64,000 nt of DNA. It comes from Winogradskyella tangerina. GTDB lineage: Bacteria > Bacteroidota > Bacteroidia > Flavobacteriales > Flavobacteriaceae. The stretch spans positions 62,001 to 126,000 of the forward strand of contig NZ_QERF01000011.1 in NCBI RefSeq assembly GCF_003260205.1. Reading direction: 5' to 3'. Positions 38,641 through 47,388 of this stretch are shown piece after piece (the stretch's first letter is position 1; each line of letters opens with the position of its first letter). A model generated the notes under the pieces. That model had not been told where the DNA came from. It searched no databases and saw only the letters and a list, made by a program, of their open reading frames with translations. Position numbers and translations under genes: made by a program.

Positions 38641-39338
38641 TACAACAATTCTTCATCTGCGAAACTAAAATACGCTTTCTCAGTTACAATGAGATGATCG
38701 AGTACTTTAATATCTAAACTTTCGGCTGCGGTTTTAAGTTTTTTGGTGATTTCCTTATCCGATGTACTTGGTTTCAGAGTTCCTGAAGGATGGTTATGAC
38801 ATAATATGATGGAAGTTGCTCCAACTTCCAAAGCATTTTTTAAAACCAACCGAACATCTACTAAGGTTCCTGTGATTCCGCCTTTACTCAATTGTGTTTT
38901 TTGGAGAATCTTGTTGGAATTATTCAAATACAAAATCCAAAATTCTTCGTGAGGTAATTCACCTAAAATAGGCTGCATTATCGTAAAAACCGTTCGACTC
39001 GATGTAATCTTATCAGAAGCTGACGCATCTTCTAAACGCCGACGTCGACCTAACTCTAGAGCAGCTGTAATGCTAATTGCCTTTGCTTCTCCAATACCAT
39101 TAAATTCCATAAGTTGCTTAATCGATAATTTTCCTAAAGCATTGAGATTATTATTAACACTTGCCAAAATGCGCTTGCTGAGATCGACAGCGCTTTCTGT
39201 TTTGTTTCCTGAGCCAATTAATATGGCAACAAGTTCGGCGTCACTTAAGATTGTTTTTCCTTTATCTCTAAGTTTTTCGCGTGGCTGATCATCCTGAGAC
39301 CAGTTTTTTATGGAGAAGGAGGCAGATTTGTTAGACAT
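38640..39338 (-). CDS. radC: RadC family JAMM-domain protein
   Basis: 232 residues. Helix-hairpin-helix MEFNGIGEAKAISI at about 77-90, then an MPN/JAMM domain with metal ligands His181, His183 and Asp194 in CHNHPSGTLKPSTSD. Despite the name, a repair role is disputed for the family. First gene of the minus-strand four-gene run; stop and next ATG overlap as TAATG. Confidence 0.95.
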   Translation of the reverse strand: MSNKSASFSIKNWSQDDQPREKLRDKGKTILSDAELVAILIGSGNKTESAVDLSKRILASVNNNLNALGKLSIKQLMEFNGIGEAKAISITAALELGRRRRLEDASASDKITSSRTVFTIMQPILGELPHEEFWILYLNNSNKILQKTQLSKGGITGTLVDVRLVLKNALEVGATSIILCHNHPSGTLKPSTSDKEITKKLKTAAESLDIKVLDHLIVTEKAYFSFADEELL

Positions 39339-39398
39339 GCTTTAAAGATAAAAAATTGTAAATTTAAAGCACTAATTAAATCTATTAAATCCGAAGCT

Positions 39399-39842
39399 AT
39401 GAAATCCTTTTTTGAAGACGGTGTATACGATGAGATCACCTCCAGAATTAACCAACTTAACAAAGATACACAACCCGTTTGGGGAAAAATGAATGTGGGG
39501 CAAATGCTTTATCATTGTCAGATGCCACTCAATATTATTCTTGAAAAAGAAGATTACGGCGTAAAACCTAATTGGCTGATTAATTTATTATTCAAAAAGA
39601 GTATGTACAGTGATAAACTCTGGAAAAAAAACTTACCAACAGCACCTGGTTTTAAAATAACGGCAGAGAAAGATTTCGAGACAGAATTCAATAAAATTTC
39701 AGGGCTTTTGAACGAACTAAACACACAGCGCAATAAAGAGGAATGGCAGCCACATCCTGCATTCGGAAAATTAACCAAAGAGCAATGGGGCAAAATGCAA
39801 TATAAGCATCTAGACCACCATTTAAGACAATTCGGAGTTTAA
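39399..39842 (+). CDS. DUF1569 / DinB-like protein
   Basis: 147 residues of helical character with GKMNVGQMLYHCQMPLNIIL and a C-terminal HPAFGKLTKEQWGKMQYKHLDHHLRQFG. The three histidine clusters resemble the metal site of DinB/YfiT four-helix proteins; the WQPHPAFG..HHxxQF pattern is typical of DUF1569. Its stop overlaps the next ATG (TAATG), coupling it to the PaiB-like gene. Biochemical role unknown. Confidence 0.85.
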   Translation: MKSFFEDGVYDEITSRINQLNKDTQPVWGKMNVGQMLYHCQMPLNIILEKEDYGVKPNWLINLLFKKSMYSDKLWKKNLPTAPGFKITAEKDFETEFNKISGLLNELNTQRNKEEWQPHPAFGKLTKEQWGKMQYKHLDHHLRQFGV

Positions 39843-40432
39843 TGAATTACCCACCAAAACACCATCAAGATGATAATATCGATCATATGATCGATGTTAT
39901 CAAAACCTATCCGCTCGCAACGGTTATTTCGGTAAAAAATAATGAACCCCTCATTACCTATTTGCCCTTAGTATACGATAACGAAAAACTGATTGGACAT
40001 ATAGATATTTACAATCCTCAGGCTCAATTATTAAAAGACAACCAGCCAGTTACTGTCTTATTTGGCGGACCGCAATGCTATATTTCACCAACGGTTTATT
40101 CAACGACACAGTTACCAACCTGGAATTACATCAAGGTGCACCTCAAAGGTAAAGTGACGGCTATTGAGAGTAAGGAAGCACTGAAACAGTCTCTGATTAC
40201 GATGACAGAATTCTTAGAGGCACCAGACCATAAATATGTATTAGACCCCGATAATCCGCGTCTAAACGCCAATCTCAATTATATTGAAATGTTTGAAATT
40301 GACATCACCAACTGGGAAGGAAAATTCAAACTTTCACAAGATAAAAAGAAGAGCGATATGCGTGCCGCGCGTGAAGAATTAATTAGAGCCAATCAGGAAA
40401 GTATTCGATTGTTTTTAGACAAAGTTTTCTGA
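39842..40432 (+). CDS. FMN-binding negative transcriptional regulator, PaiB family
   Basis: 196 residues with the flavin-reductase-like split barrel. Typical wording includes MYxPxHH-like MNYPPKHHQ start, TYLPLVYDNEKLIGHI, LFGGPQCYISPTVY and PTWNYIKVHLKGKVT. PaiB proteins bind FMN and in Bacillus affect sporulation genes; the role here is unknown and DNA binding is not evident from sequence. Confidence 0.9.
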   Translation: MNYPPKHHQDDNIDHMIDVIKTYPLATVISVKNNEPLITYLPLVYDNEKLIGHIDIYNPQAQLLKDNQPVTVLFGGPQCYISPTVYSTTQLPTWNYIKVHLKGKVTAIESKEALKQSLITMTEFLEAPDHKYVLDPDNPRLNANLNYIEMFEIDITNWEGKFKLSQDKKKSDMRAAREELIRANQESIRLFLDKVF

Positions 40433-40473
40433 AAATCAATACCTTTAAAGGAATTCAAAAAAACCACCACAAC

Positions 40474-41361
40474 ATGAAGGATATCAAAAAAGAAGACATC
40501 AAACAAGAGGTGTTTGATTTGTACGATGATTATGCACACAATAAATTGAACCGTCGTCAGTTTGTTGAAAAACTATCCATTTATGCTGTTGGCGGATTAA
40601 CTGTGTCATCTTTGCTTAGTTTTATGTCTCCTAATTATATCGACACGCTTTTAGTTAAACCAGATGACCCAACGCTAGATTCAAATTTTATTGAATACGA
40701 ATCTCCAGATGGTGGTGGTACCATTAAAGGGCTATTATCTAAGCCAAAAACTCACGAAGGTAAATTACCTGGGGTTGTGGTTGTGCATGAAAATCGTGGA
40801 CTCAATCCATATATCGAAGACGTTGGAAGGCGTACTGCAAAAGCTAACTTTATTTCGTTAGCTCCAGATGCCTTATCGCCATTAGGCGGGTATCCTGGCA
40901 ACGATGACGATGGAAGAGCAATGCAAAAAAAACGCGACCGCAATAAAATGCTCGAAGATTTCATTGCAGCATACAACTACCTTTTAAATCATGAAGACTG
41001 TAATGGTAAAGTAGGTGTTGTAGGTTTTTGTTTTGGCGGTTGGATTTCAAATATGATGGCCGTAAGACTACCAGAACTCAGTGCTGCAGTCCCTTACTAC
41101 GGCAGACAACCAGGAGATGAAGATGCCAAAAAAATTAAGTCACCTCTCCTACTTCAATATGGCGAACTTGACACTAGAGTTAACGCAGGATGGCCTGCCT
41201 TTGAAAAAATTCTGAAAGAAAACAAAATAGAATACCAAGCTTATATTTATCCGGGCGTTAATCATGGATTTCATAACAATACCACGCCACGCTACGATAA
41301 AGAGGCCGCAGAGTTATCCTGGAAACGCACCCTTGATTTTTTTAATAAGCACTTGAGGTAA
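40474..41361 (+). CDS. dienelactone hydrolase-family protein with Tat-like signal
   Basis: 295 residues. Residues 26-55 (NRRQFVEKLSIYAVGGLTVS) form a twin-arginine-type signal or anchor, so the enzyme is probably periplasmic. The hydrolase domain has Glu in VVVHENRGL, nucleophile Cys186 in GFCFGG, Asp233 in YGELDTR and His264 in NHGFHNNT: a full Cys-Asp-His triad as in carboxymethylenebutenolidase relatives. Substrate unknown; no aromatic-degradation genes are nearby. Confidence 0.92.
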   Translation: MKDIKKEDIKQEVFDLYDDYAHNKLNRRQFVEKLSIYAVGGLTVSSLLSFMSPNYIDTLLVKPDDPTLDSNFIEYESPDGGGTIKGLLSKPKTHEGKLPGVVVVHENRGLNPYIEDVGRRTAKANFISLAPDALSPLGGYPGNDDDGRAMQKKRDRNKMLEDFIAAYNYLLNHEDCNGKVGVVGFCFGGWISNMMAVRLPELSAAVPYYGRQPGDEDAKKIKSPLLLQYGELDTRVNAGWPAFEKILKENKIEYQAYIYPGVNHGFHNNTTPRYDKEAAELSWKRTLDFFNKHLR

Positions 41362-41377
41362 AAATAAAATAAACTGT

Positions 41378-41420
41378 TCGTTTCATGATGGTGATGATTG
41401 ATTAAAATATGATGAAACGA
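41378..41420. repeat. inverted repeat after the hydrolase gene
   Basis: TCGTTTCAT (41378-41386) and ATGAAACGA (41412-41420) are perfect nine-base arms around a 25-base AT-rich loop. Might be a weak terminator; no T-tract follows immediately. Confidence 0.4.
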
Positions 41421-41509
41421 AATGTTGCTTTATCTTTAAGAGGTTGGTTAATTAATCTATTAACGATTTGAAAATTAACTTATTGCCCGCTTCACGACAC
41501 ATTCTATGT

Positions 41510-42928
41510 TTACTTGAAACGCTCTGTAATTTGAATTGGGAATTCCCTTTTAAGGCGCCATAATTCATCTGAATGAGCTCTATTTCTACTGAAGGGATTT
41601 CTATCTATTTCAAGAATCATTTCTTCATAATCAAAATTTGAATGTGCCTTTTTTAATTCTAAAATTGCCTCATTATGACATGACAAGACATTTATGTAGT
41701 CTTGATATAAGGCTTCATCATCATAAACATATTCGAATACGGTCTCTCTATTTATGTGCTTTTTGAACTTCTTGACTAATTCTTCATATGAAACTCGAAT
41801 ATCGTTGAGCATTACTTTTTTTGAAACATCAATACGAATAGTATCTAATGTTCTTTCTTCCTTAATGAAGTCATAATACGGTGATGTCGGTGGTGCAGGT
41901 AGTTTCCTAGGAAAAATCGTATGTAGAGAAGGAGAAATCGGATGCTTTATTTGATTATTAAATAAATATTTTGTGATCTCATTTTCATTTTCAATCTCAT
42001 AAATAATTTTTAACTGACCAATTTGGTACATTTTAAATTCAAATTCTTTTATGAACCGGATTGGGACCATCTTATTAGCCCTAAGTCTCGGTGTGGCCCT
42101 AGGTTGTAACTCTTCTACCAACCCACTTCGCCATTCAGTTACATAACTATATATGTCATTTAAATCCATGGGTTTATTACGTTCGCTTAATACGCATACT
42201 TCACCTTTTGAATCAAAATCGATCTTAAAAACTAAATTGTCATAATACCGTTTTAAATAATCTTCATCTTTATAATCACTAGAAGGAACATCAACTGTAG
42301 GATGAGCAGCATAATAAGAATTATCAATTTTCTTATAATTAATTACATCGAGTTGACTCAAACAGACGGTAAGACAAAAACAAACTAAAAGATGTAAACC
42401 CATAATTTTCCATCTACTTTTTTTTATGACCAAACTCAGTGTTTTCCAAGATTCAAAATACAATACAACAATGATTAACAGAGACGGCCAAAAGAGTTCG
42501 ATAATAAAACTTGGTCCAAAATAAAGGGATACAAAAGTTGAAAACAGAAACCACATTTTTGTAAACCAATAGATGAAATTAAGTCCTAAAAATCCTTGGT
42601 CATTAAAAATTCTACCGCGCTTTGGATTTCTTCTTGAAAGTGCATTTTGCGGTCTTGAAAACAAGTAACTAATCGCAACCGAATTTCCTAATAAAATTGA
42701 AATAGCTGCAAAAAATAAGTTACTCATTTCACGTTCATTTTCGGGCACAACAAATGGACGATTTTCAAAATCTAGGAAGAGCATTCTCTCTGTTTCACGC
42801 ATTCCATAAAAAAAACTATAGAATGAAACTGCTATTGTTAATCCGAGTATAATTGACAGAACAAACCTTTTCCTTGAAATTTGGCTGAAATCGATATATG
42901 CATTATAAAAAATTCGATTGAATTTCAT
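41510..42928 (-). CDS. membrane protein with ExbD-like periplasmic segments, function unknown
   Basis: 472 residues. Four to five membrane helices at about 22-42, 70-90, 115-137, 138-158 and 175-191 are followed by a large outside domain. Residues 230-270 (LVFKIDFDSKGEVCVLSERN, then DLNDIYSYV) and 363-470 (IRIDVSKKVMLNDIRVSYEE, then the charged end REFPIQITER) resemble the two halves of the ExbD/TolR periplasmic domain of Flavobacteria. ExbD itself has one helix and about 140-200 residues, so this is an enlarged, unusual form, if the similarity is real. No exbB/tolQ or tonB is adjacent. Codon and base use look normal. Confidence 0.65.
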   Translation of the reverse strand: MKFNRIFYNAYIDFSQISRKRFVLSIILGLTIAVSFYSFFYGMRETERMLFLDFENRPFVVPENEREMSNLFFAAISILLGNSVAISYLFSRPQNALSRRNPKRGRIFNDQGFLGLNFIYWFTKMWFLFSTFVSLYFGPSFIIELFWPSLLIIVVLYFESWKTLSLVIKKSRWKIMGLHLLVCFCLTVCLSQLDVINYKKIDNSYYAAHPTVDVPSSDYKDEDYLKRYYDNLVFKIDFDSKGEVCVLSERNKPMDLNDIYSYVTEWRSGLVEELQPRATPRLRANKMVPIRFIKEFEFKMYQIGQLKIIYEIENENEITKYLFNNQIKHPISPSLHTIFPRKLPAPPTSPYYDFIKEERTLDTIRIDVSKKVMLNDIRVSYEELVKKFKKHINRETVFEYVYDDEALYQDYINVLSCHNEAILELKKAHSNFDYEEMILEIDRNPFSRNRAHSDELWRLKREFPIQITERFK

Positions 42929-43062
42929 ATGAAATCACTTATATCTCATTAGTAGTAAGCTGCAGCATATTGTTACGGCAAGGTTGGTCATTCTCATTTA
43001 TTTTAAAATTGAATATTAATCCTGTAATATGAGTTAATTCGTGCCATCTGTAACAGAATGGA

Positions 43063-43080
43063 TTCCTGCCTGCGCAGGAA
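43063..43080. repeat. short inverted repeat downstream of mpl
   Basis: TTCCTGC CTGC GCAGGAA, a perfect seven-base stem; with the flanking GGA and TGACA it matches the wording of repeats scattered through many bacterial genomes. May also serve as the mpl transcript end, but no T-tract follows. Confidence 0.6.
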
Positions 43081-43094
43081 TGACAAGATAAAAT

Positions 43095-44447
43095 CTAAAT
43101 CAAGGCTTTAACAGCTTCAAAATCGAGTCCGCCGTAATTACCAGAACTCATTAAAAGCAAAGCTTTATTTTCAAGATCTTGAGAGAATAAGAAGTTTTTA
43201 AAATCTTCAGGATTTGTATATATAATTAGATCATCGCGCTGAAATGCACTTGCAATTTGTTCGTGGGTAACTTCGTCTAACTTTTTAATCTGAACGGCAT
43301 GCGGCGAATAAAATACTACAGCGACATCAGCAGCATCTAATGCGCCTTTATACTCTTTCAAAAATTCGGCATTCAAACTACTGTAGGTATGCAATTCTAA
43401 ACACGCAATTAAAGTTCTATCACTATACTGTTCTTTCACAGCTTTGGTGGTCGCTTCAACCTTACTTGGAGAGTGCGCAAAATCCTTGTAGGCAACACTT
43501 TTATCGTTTTCAGCTATTTTTTCTAATCGCTTACTTGCTCCCTTGAATGTTGAAATGGCTTCATAGAAATCATCTTCATCGATACCCATATGCTGGCAAA
43601 TCCATTTTGCACCGGCAAGATTATTCAAATTATGTGCACCAAAAACTTCAATTGGCATTGGCCCTTCCGGTGTTTCTAATAAGGTTTCGCCGTCTTCAAC
43701 AGTATATTCTGGTGTACGGTAAGGCAGCTTTCTGATCTGATTTTCAGAGGCTTCAACAATGCGCTTTACCTCAGCATCTTCTTCGTTGTAATTAATACTT
43801 CCACCTAAAACAATGGAATCTACAAAGATCTTGAACTGTTCTACATAGTTCTCGTAAGTAGGAAACACATTGATATGATCCCAGGCAATTCCACTTAATA
43901 ATGCAATATTGGGTTTGTACAAATGAAATTTTGGTCGTCTGTCTATAGGCGAACTAAGGTATTCATCGCCCTCAAGAATCATAAAGTCATTGTCTTCAGT
44001 GAGTTTTACCATCACATCAAAACCTTCCAATTGTGCACCAACCATGTAATCGACATCGCGATCATGATAATGCATTACATGCAAGATCATTGATGTTATT
44101 GTTGTTTTACCATGACTTCCACCAATTACAACACGTGTTTTATCTTTTGATTGTTCGTATAAAAACTCTGGATAGCTGTAAATCTTTAAACCCAAGTCTT
44201 GGGCTTTTAATAATTCTGGATTATCGGCTTTTGCGTGCATTCCGAGAACAATCGCGTCTAAGTCTGAATGAATCTTTTCTGGATACCAACCAAATTCTTC
44301 TGGCAATAAGCCTTGAGCTTGCAGTCGAGATTTTGAAGGATCAAAAATTTCGTCGTCACTTCCTGTAACCTTATATCCTTTATGATGTAGTGCCAAGGCC
44401 AAATTGTGCATGGCCGCACCGCCAATAGCAATAAAATGTACGTTCAT
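43095..44447 (-). CDS. mpl: UDP-N-acetylmuramate:L-alanyl-gamma-D-glutamyl-meso-diaminopimelate ligase
   Basis: 450 residues, Mur-ligase family. The N-terminal Rossmann motif HFIAIGGAAMHNLAL, P-loop GGSHGKTT (109-116), ILEGDEYLSSPIDRRPKF, GIAWDHINVFP and the C-terminal AHSPSKVEAT fit Mpl, which re-attaches recycled murein tripeptide to UDP-MurNAc. MurC is the alternative, but the GDEYxxxxxDxRPKF wording and lone position favour Mpl. A -7 element ends four bases before the ATG, suggesting a leaderless mRNA. Confidence 0.93.
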   Translation of the reverse strand: MNVHFIAIGGAAMHNLALALHHKGYKVTGSDDEIFDPSKSRLQAQGLLPEEFGWYPEKIHSDLDAIVLGMHAKADNPELLKAQDLGLKIYSYPEFLYEQSKDKTRVVIGGSHGKTTITSMILHVMHYHDRDVDYMVGAQLEGFDVMVKLTEDNDFMILEGDEYLSSPIDRRPKFHLYKPNIALLSGIAWDHINVFPTYENYVEQFKIFVDSIVLGGSINYNEEDAEVKRIVEASENQIRKLPYRTPEYTVEDGETLLETPEGPMPIEVFGAHNLNNLAGAKWICQHMGIDEDDFYEAISTFKGASKRLEKIAENDKSVAYKDFAHSPSKVEATTKAVKEQYSDRTLIACLELHTYSSLNAEFLKEYKGALDAADVAVVFYSPHAVQIKKLDEVTHEQIASAFQRDDLIIYTNPEDFKNFLFSQDLENKALLLMSSGNYGGLDFEAVKALI

Positions 44448-44451
44448 ACAA

Positions 44452-44459
44452 CAAATATA
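44452..44459 (-). promoter_or_regulatory. candidate -7 element giving a leaderless mpl mRNA
   Basis: TATATTTG on the minus strand, exact consensus, with four bases (TTGT) before the ATG; same geometry as at rarA. Confidence 0.5.
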
Positions 44460-44532
44460 AATATAGACTAGAGATCTAAGACCAGAGTAGAGAGAATTTA
44501 TTGAACTTTCTAATTTTGAATCGTTAACGAGT

Positions 44533-44593
44533 TGAGTGTTGTGCGAAGAATGCGCAAATTGTATCGAGAACCTATGGATTAGATTCTCGATAC
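44533..44593. repeat. dispersed-type repeat with inverted arms downstream of the TolC gene
   Basis: GTATCGAGAA (44561-44570) and TTCTCGATAC (44584-44593) are perfect 10-base arms around 13 bases. Next to them, TGTGCGAAGAATGCGCA forms a smaller imperfect hairpin. The TTCTCGATAC wording recurs in flavobacterial intergenic repeats. It lies about 20 bases past the TolC-family stop and may end that transcript, though no T-tract follows. Confidence 0.55.
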
Positions 44594-44614
44594 TAATTAC
44601 TGACCAAATGAATT

Positions 44615-46018
44615 TTACAACTCAGGATTTACTGCTAAACTATTGAATAACTTCGCCTTAGTGCTAAAGAATTTAAATTCTATTGAAATGGCTTTCAGCT
44701 GACTATCGATTAATTTCGATTCGCGTGAATTCACAAGAAACAACGAACTTTCCCCTAGTTGAAATTTACGTTCTTCCGCTATAAGCATTCGTTCTGAATC
44801 ACTCACCATCTGTTGCGTAATATCATTTTGCAATACATAAGAATCTAGTTCTTGCTGTAATGCATTAATTTTATTCTGAAGGTTAACACGTGTAGCATCT
44901 ATTTCGAACTCTGTATCCTGAAGTTTAATTTTTGCCAGTCGCAGATCTCCACGCTCTTTTCTGAGAAAAAGAGGAAAACTAATGTTTAGACCTCCTTTGT
45001 ACTCAGCCGTATTGAAAGATCTGGCAATATCTGGCTGCTCGGTTAAAAAATTATACTCCACATCGACCTTTGGCAACAGTTTATTCGCCTTCAATCTGGT
45101 ATCCACCTCTAAACTCTGAAGCTTGTAATCTAAGGAGATCATCTTAGGATGTGCCTCAACAATAGCCTCATTATCCTGAAGCTGATTAATATTGAACGTC
45201 GTATCGATAATAGGCTCGGAATTTACATCTGGAACTACATTAGGCTGTAACTCAACCGGAATGTTATTATCTAACCATAAAAAAGTAGATAATTCTAAAG
45301 CCGCCTTTAACAATTTAACTCGAGATTGCTCCAAACTTAATCGACGCTGATTAATGGCTATTCTGGCTTCAACCACATCGATTTCAGCGCGTTCACCAAC
45401 TTCTGCGCCACGCTCAACCCCACGAAAACGTTGCTCTGCATTAGCGAGGAAATTTTGAAATAACAGTAACTCATTATAGGCTTGCAACCACTTGAAATAA
45501 GCCATGGATGCTTCAAACAAAATGTTGTTGACGAAAATATCTCTGTCTGCTTTTGCCTGCTCTCTAAATAATTTAGCCTGCTTTAACGACGCCATTCTAT
45601 CGTTGATCAATAAGCCTTGTGCAACCGGGATTTTCACACCTGCAGAATAGAGACCATCATCTGGCACAAATGCTTCTGGATTCAAAAAATCTCCTGAATT
45701 TTCTTCGAAGGTTGCTTTGAGTTCTATTCCGTACCAAGTTGGAATTTTAAACATGCCGTTTAGCTGATCAAAATACTCCTGTCCTTTGAACTTTTTACGG
45801 TCGTAGTCCACTTCAAATTTTGGATCGAAAGCACCACGTGATTTCAACAATTTCGCCTGACTTTCATCAATAACAAGTTCGGCCTGCTTAACGATAGGAT
45901 GAAACTTCTTCACATAGCCTAGATACTCATCAAAACGAAGTATTTCGGTGATACTATCAGTTTGGCTAAACCCTAACATTCCAATAAAAATGAAAAGTAA
46001 TGTGCTTAAATACTTCAT
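44615..46018 (-). CDS. TolC-family outer-membrane efflux protein
   Basis: 467 residues with signal peptide (LLFIFIGMLGFSQ) and two long coiled-coil repeats rich in Ala, Leu, Gln and Glu, e.g. KLLKSRGAFDPKFEVDYD and NALQQELDSYVLQ, the fold of trimeric outer-membrane exit ducts. Last gene of the tetR-ABC-HlyD-TolC operon, three bases after the HlyD gene. Export substrate unknown. Confidence 0.92.
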   Translation of the reverse strand: MKYLSTLLFIFIGMLGFSQTDSITEILRFDEYLGYVKKFHPIVKQAELVIDESQAKLLKSRGAFDPKFEVDYDRKKFKGQEYFDQLNGMFKIPTWYGIELKATFEENSGDFLNPEAFVPDDGLYSAGVKIPVAQGLLINDRMASLKQAKLFREQAKADRDIFVNNILFEASMAYFKWLQAYNELLLFQNFLANAEQRFRGVERGAEVGERAEIDVVEARIAINQRRLSLEQSRVKLLKAALELSTFLWLDNNIPVELQPNVVPDVNSEPIIDTTFNINQLQDNEAIVEAHPKMISLDYKLQSLEVDTRLKANKLLPKVDVEYNFLTEQPDIARSFNTAEYKGGLNISFPLFLRKERGDLRLAKIKLQDTEFEIDATRVNLQNKINALQQELDSYVLQNDITQQMVSDSERMLIAEERKFQLGESSLFLVNSRESKLIDSQLKAISIEFKFFSTKAKLFNSLAVNPEL

Positions 46019-46021
46019 TGT

Positions 46022-47377
46022 TTATTTCTTTGCTTTACCTGACGCCGCAGCATCTTGAGGTTGATAGTAATTTGGTGGGAAACCGTTTAACTGTCGCCAC
46101 AATTCGAACCAAATCGGAACATCATCTAATAAGGCCATAGTGTAGGCACCAGAACCTGCTCTGATCTCATTTGGCCATGGATGGTCGTCTGGATCGGGCT
46201 TTAACAATATTCTGAATTTTCCATTCGGACTAATAAATCGTTCAACTGCTACAACTTCGGCTCCGTAAGTACCATAAGATACATTTGGCCATCCGCTAAA
46301 AACAATTGCAGGCCAACCGTCGAACTGAATTCTTACTTTTTCACCCGGATGAATCAACGGTAGATCGATTGGACGCACAAAGGTCTCAACAGCCAGATCT
46401 ACGTTGGCAGGAATAATTCCGACCAATTCTTCACCCTCCTTAAATGTTTGTCCGATACCTCCTCTGAGTGCCGTTGTTATAAAGGCATCATAAGGTGCAA
46501 CGATATACTGCAACCCAGTTCGTATGGTATAGTTGGTGACATCATTCTCTAATTTCTGAACTTCAGCTTCAGAACTAAACTGACTAGACTTCGCCGAGAA
46601 TTTTTCACTTCGGGCTTTCGAAATCTTATCCGCAAACTCTTGCTTCACACGATTGATCTCTAACTTGGCATTGGTAACCTCAGCCTTACTCACCAATAAT
46701 TTGGCTTCCTGAGAGGTCTCTTTTGCCTGAGTTTCTTGAAGTTTTATTGCTGCATCTTCAAGATTCTTACGCGCTACATAACCGTCTTTCAGCAAGGAAT
46801 CTGCACGATTATACTTAATTTGAGCAATGCGTAGATTTGTTCGCGCAGCAATTAAATCGATGCTATCGGCCTTCACTTTTTGCCTAGCCTGGGCGAGCTT
46901 ATTATCCGCCTGCTCTAGTTTCAAGGATCTTTCAATGATCAGTGCATTGATACGTGCTTCTTGGGCACTAACCTTCTCAGCATAAGATTCGGCAGAAATC
47001 TTTTTAGCATCGCGCTGCTGCTCTGTTATTGCAACCAAATTCGGGTTAAAATACTCACTTTTAATTTCAGCAATTTGCATGATGGTATCACCCTTTTTTA
47101 TCGAATCACCTTCACGTACATACCATTTGAGAATACGCCCAGGTATAGGCGACTGAATGGTCTGTGGTCGCTGGTCTGGTGTTAAAGTTGTTACTTCTCC
47201 TTGCCCTGATATATTCTGCGTCCAAGGAAGAAATAGTATAATAAATCCAACGATAGCAAAGCCAGCCAAAAAGCGATTAAAGTACTTGTAATATTGTTTA
47301 TTGAAAACACGTTTTCCAGAATTGTACTCCGATAAGTCTACTTTCTTATTTAGTGGGTTTTTAGAAATATTCAACAT
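46022..47377 (-). CDS. HlyD-family membrane-fusion (periplasmic adaptor) protein
   Basis: 451 residues. One N-terminal membrane helix (about 38-54, FLAGFAIVGFIILFLPW), a lipoyl-like segment (IPGRILKWYVREGDSIKKGDTIM), a long coiled coil (about 110-285 with repeated K/A/E heptads), the second lipoyl half (TTALRGGIGQTFKEGEEL) and a beta-barrel. This links an inner-membrane transporter to TolC. It lies 11 bases after the ABC gene. Confidence 0.93.
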   Translation of the reverse strand: MLNISKNPLNKKVDLSEYNSGKRVFNKQYYKYFNRFLAGFAIVGFIILFLPWTQNISGQGEVTTLTPDQRPQTIQSPIPGRILKWYVREGDSIKKGDTIMQIAEIKSEYFNPNLVAITEQQRDAKKISAESYAEKVSAQEARINALIIERSLKLEQADNKLAQARQKVKADSIDLIAARTNLRIAQIKYNRADSLLKDGYVARKNLEDAAIKLQETQAKETSQEAKLLVSKAEVTNAKLEINRVKQEFADKISKARSEKFSAKSSQFSSEAEVQKLENDVTNYTIRTGLQYIVAPYDAFITTALRGGIGQTFKEGEELVGIIPANVDLAVETFVRPIDLPLIHPGEKVRIQFDGWPAIVFSGWPNVSYGTYGAEVVAVERFISPNGKFRILLKPDPDDHPWPNEIRAGSGAYTMALLDDVPIWFELWRQLNGFPPNYYQPQDAAASGKAKK

Positions 47378-47388
47378 AGCTCTACGTT

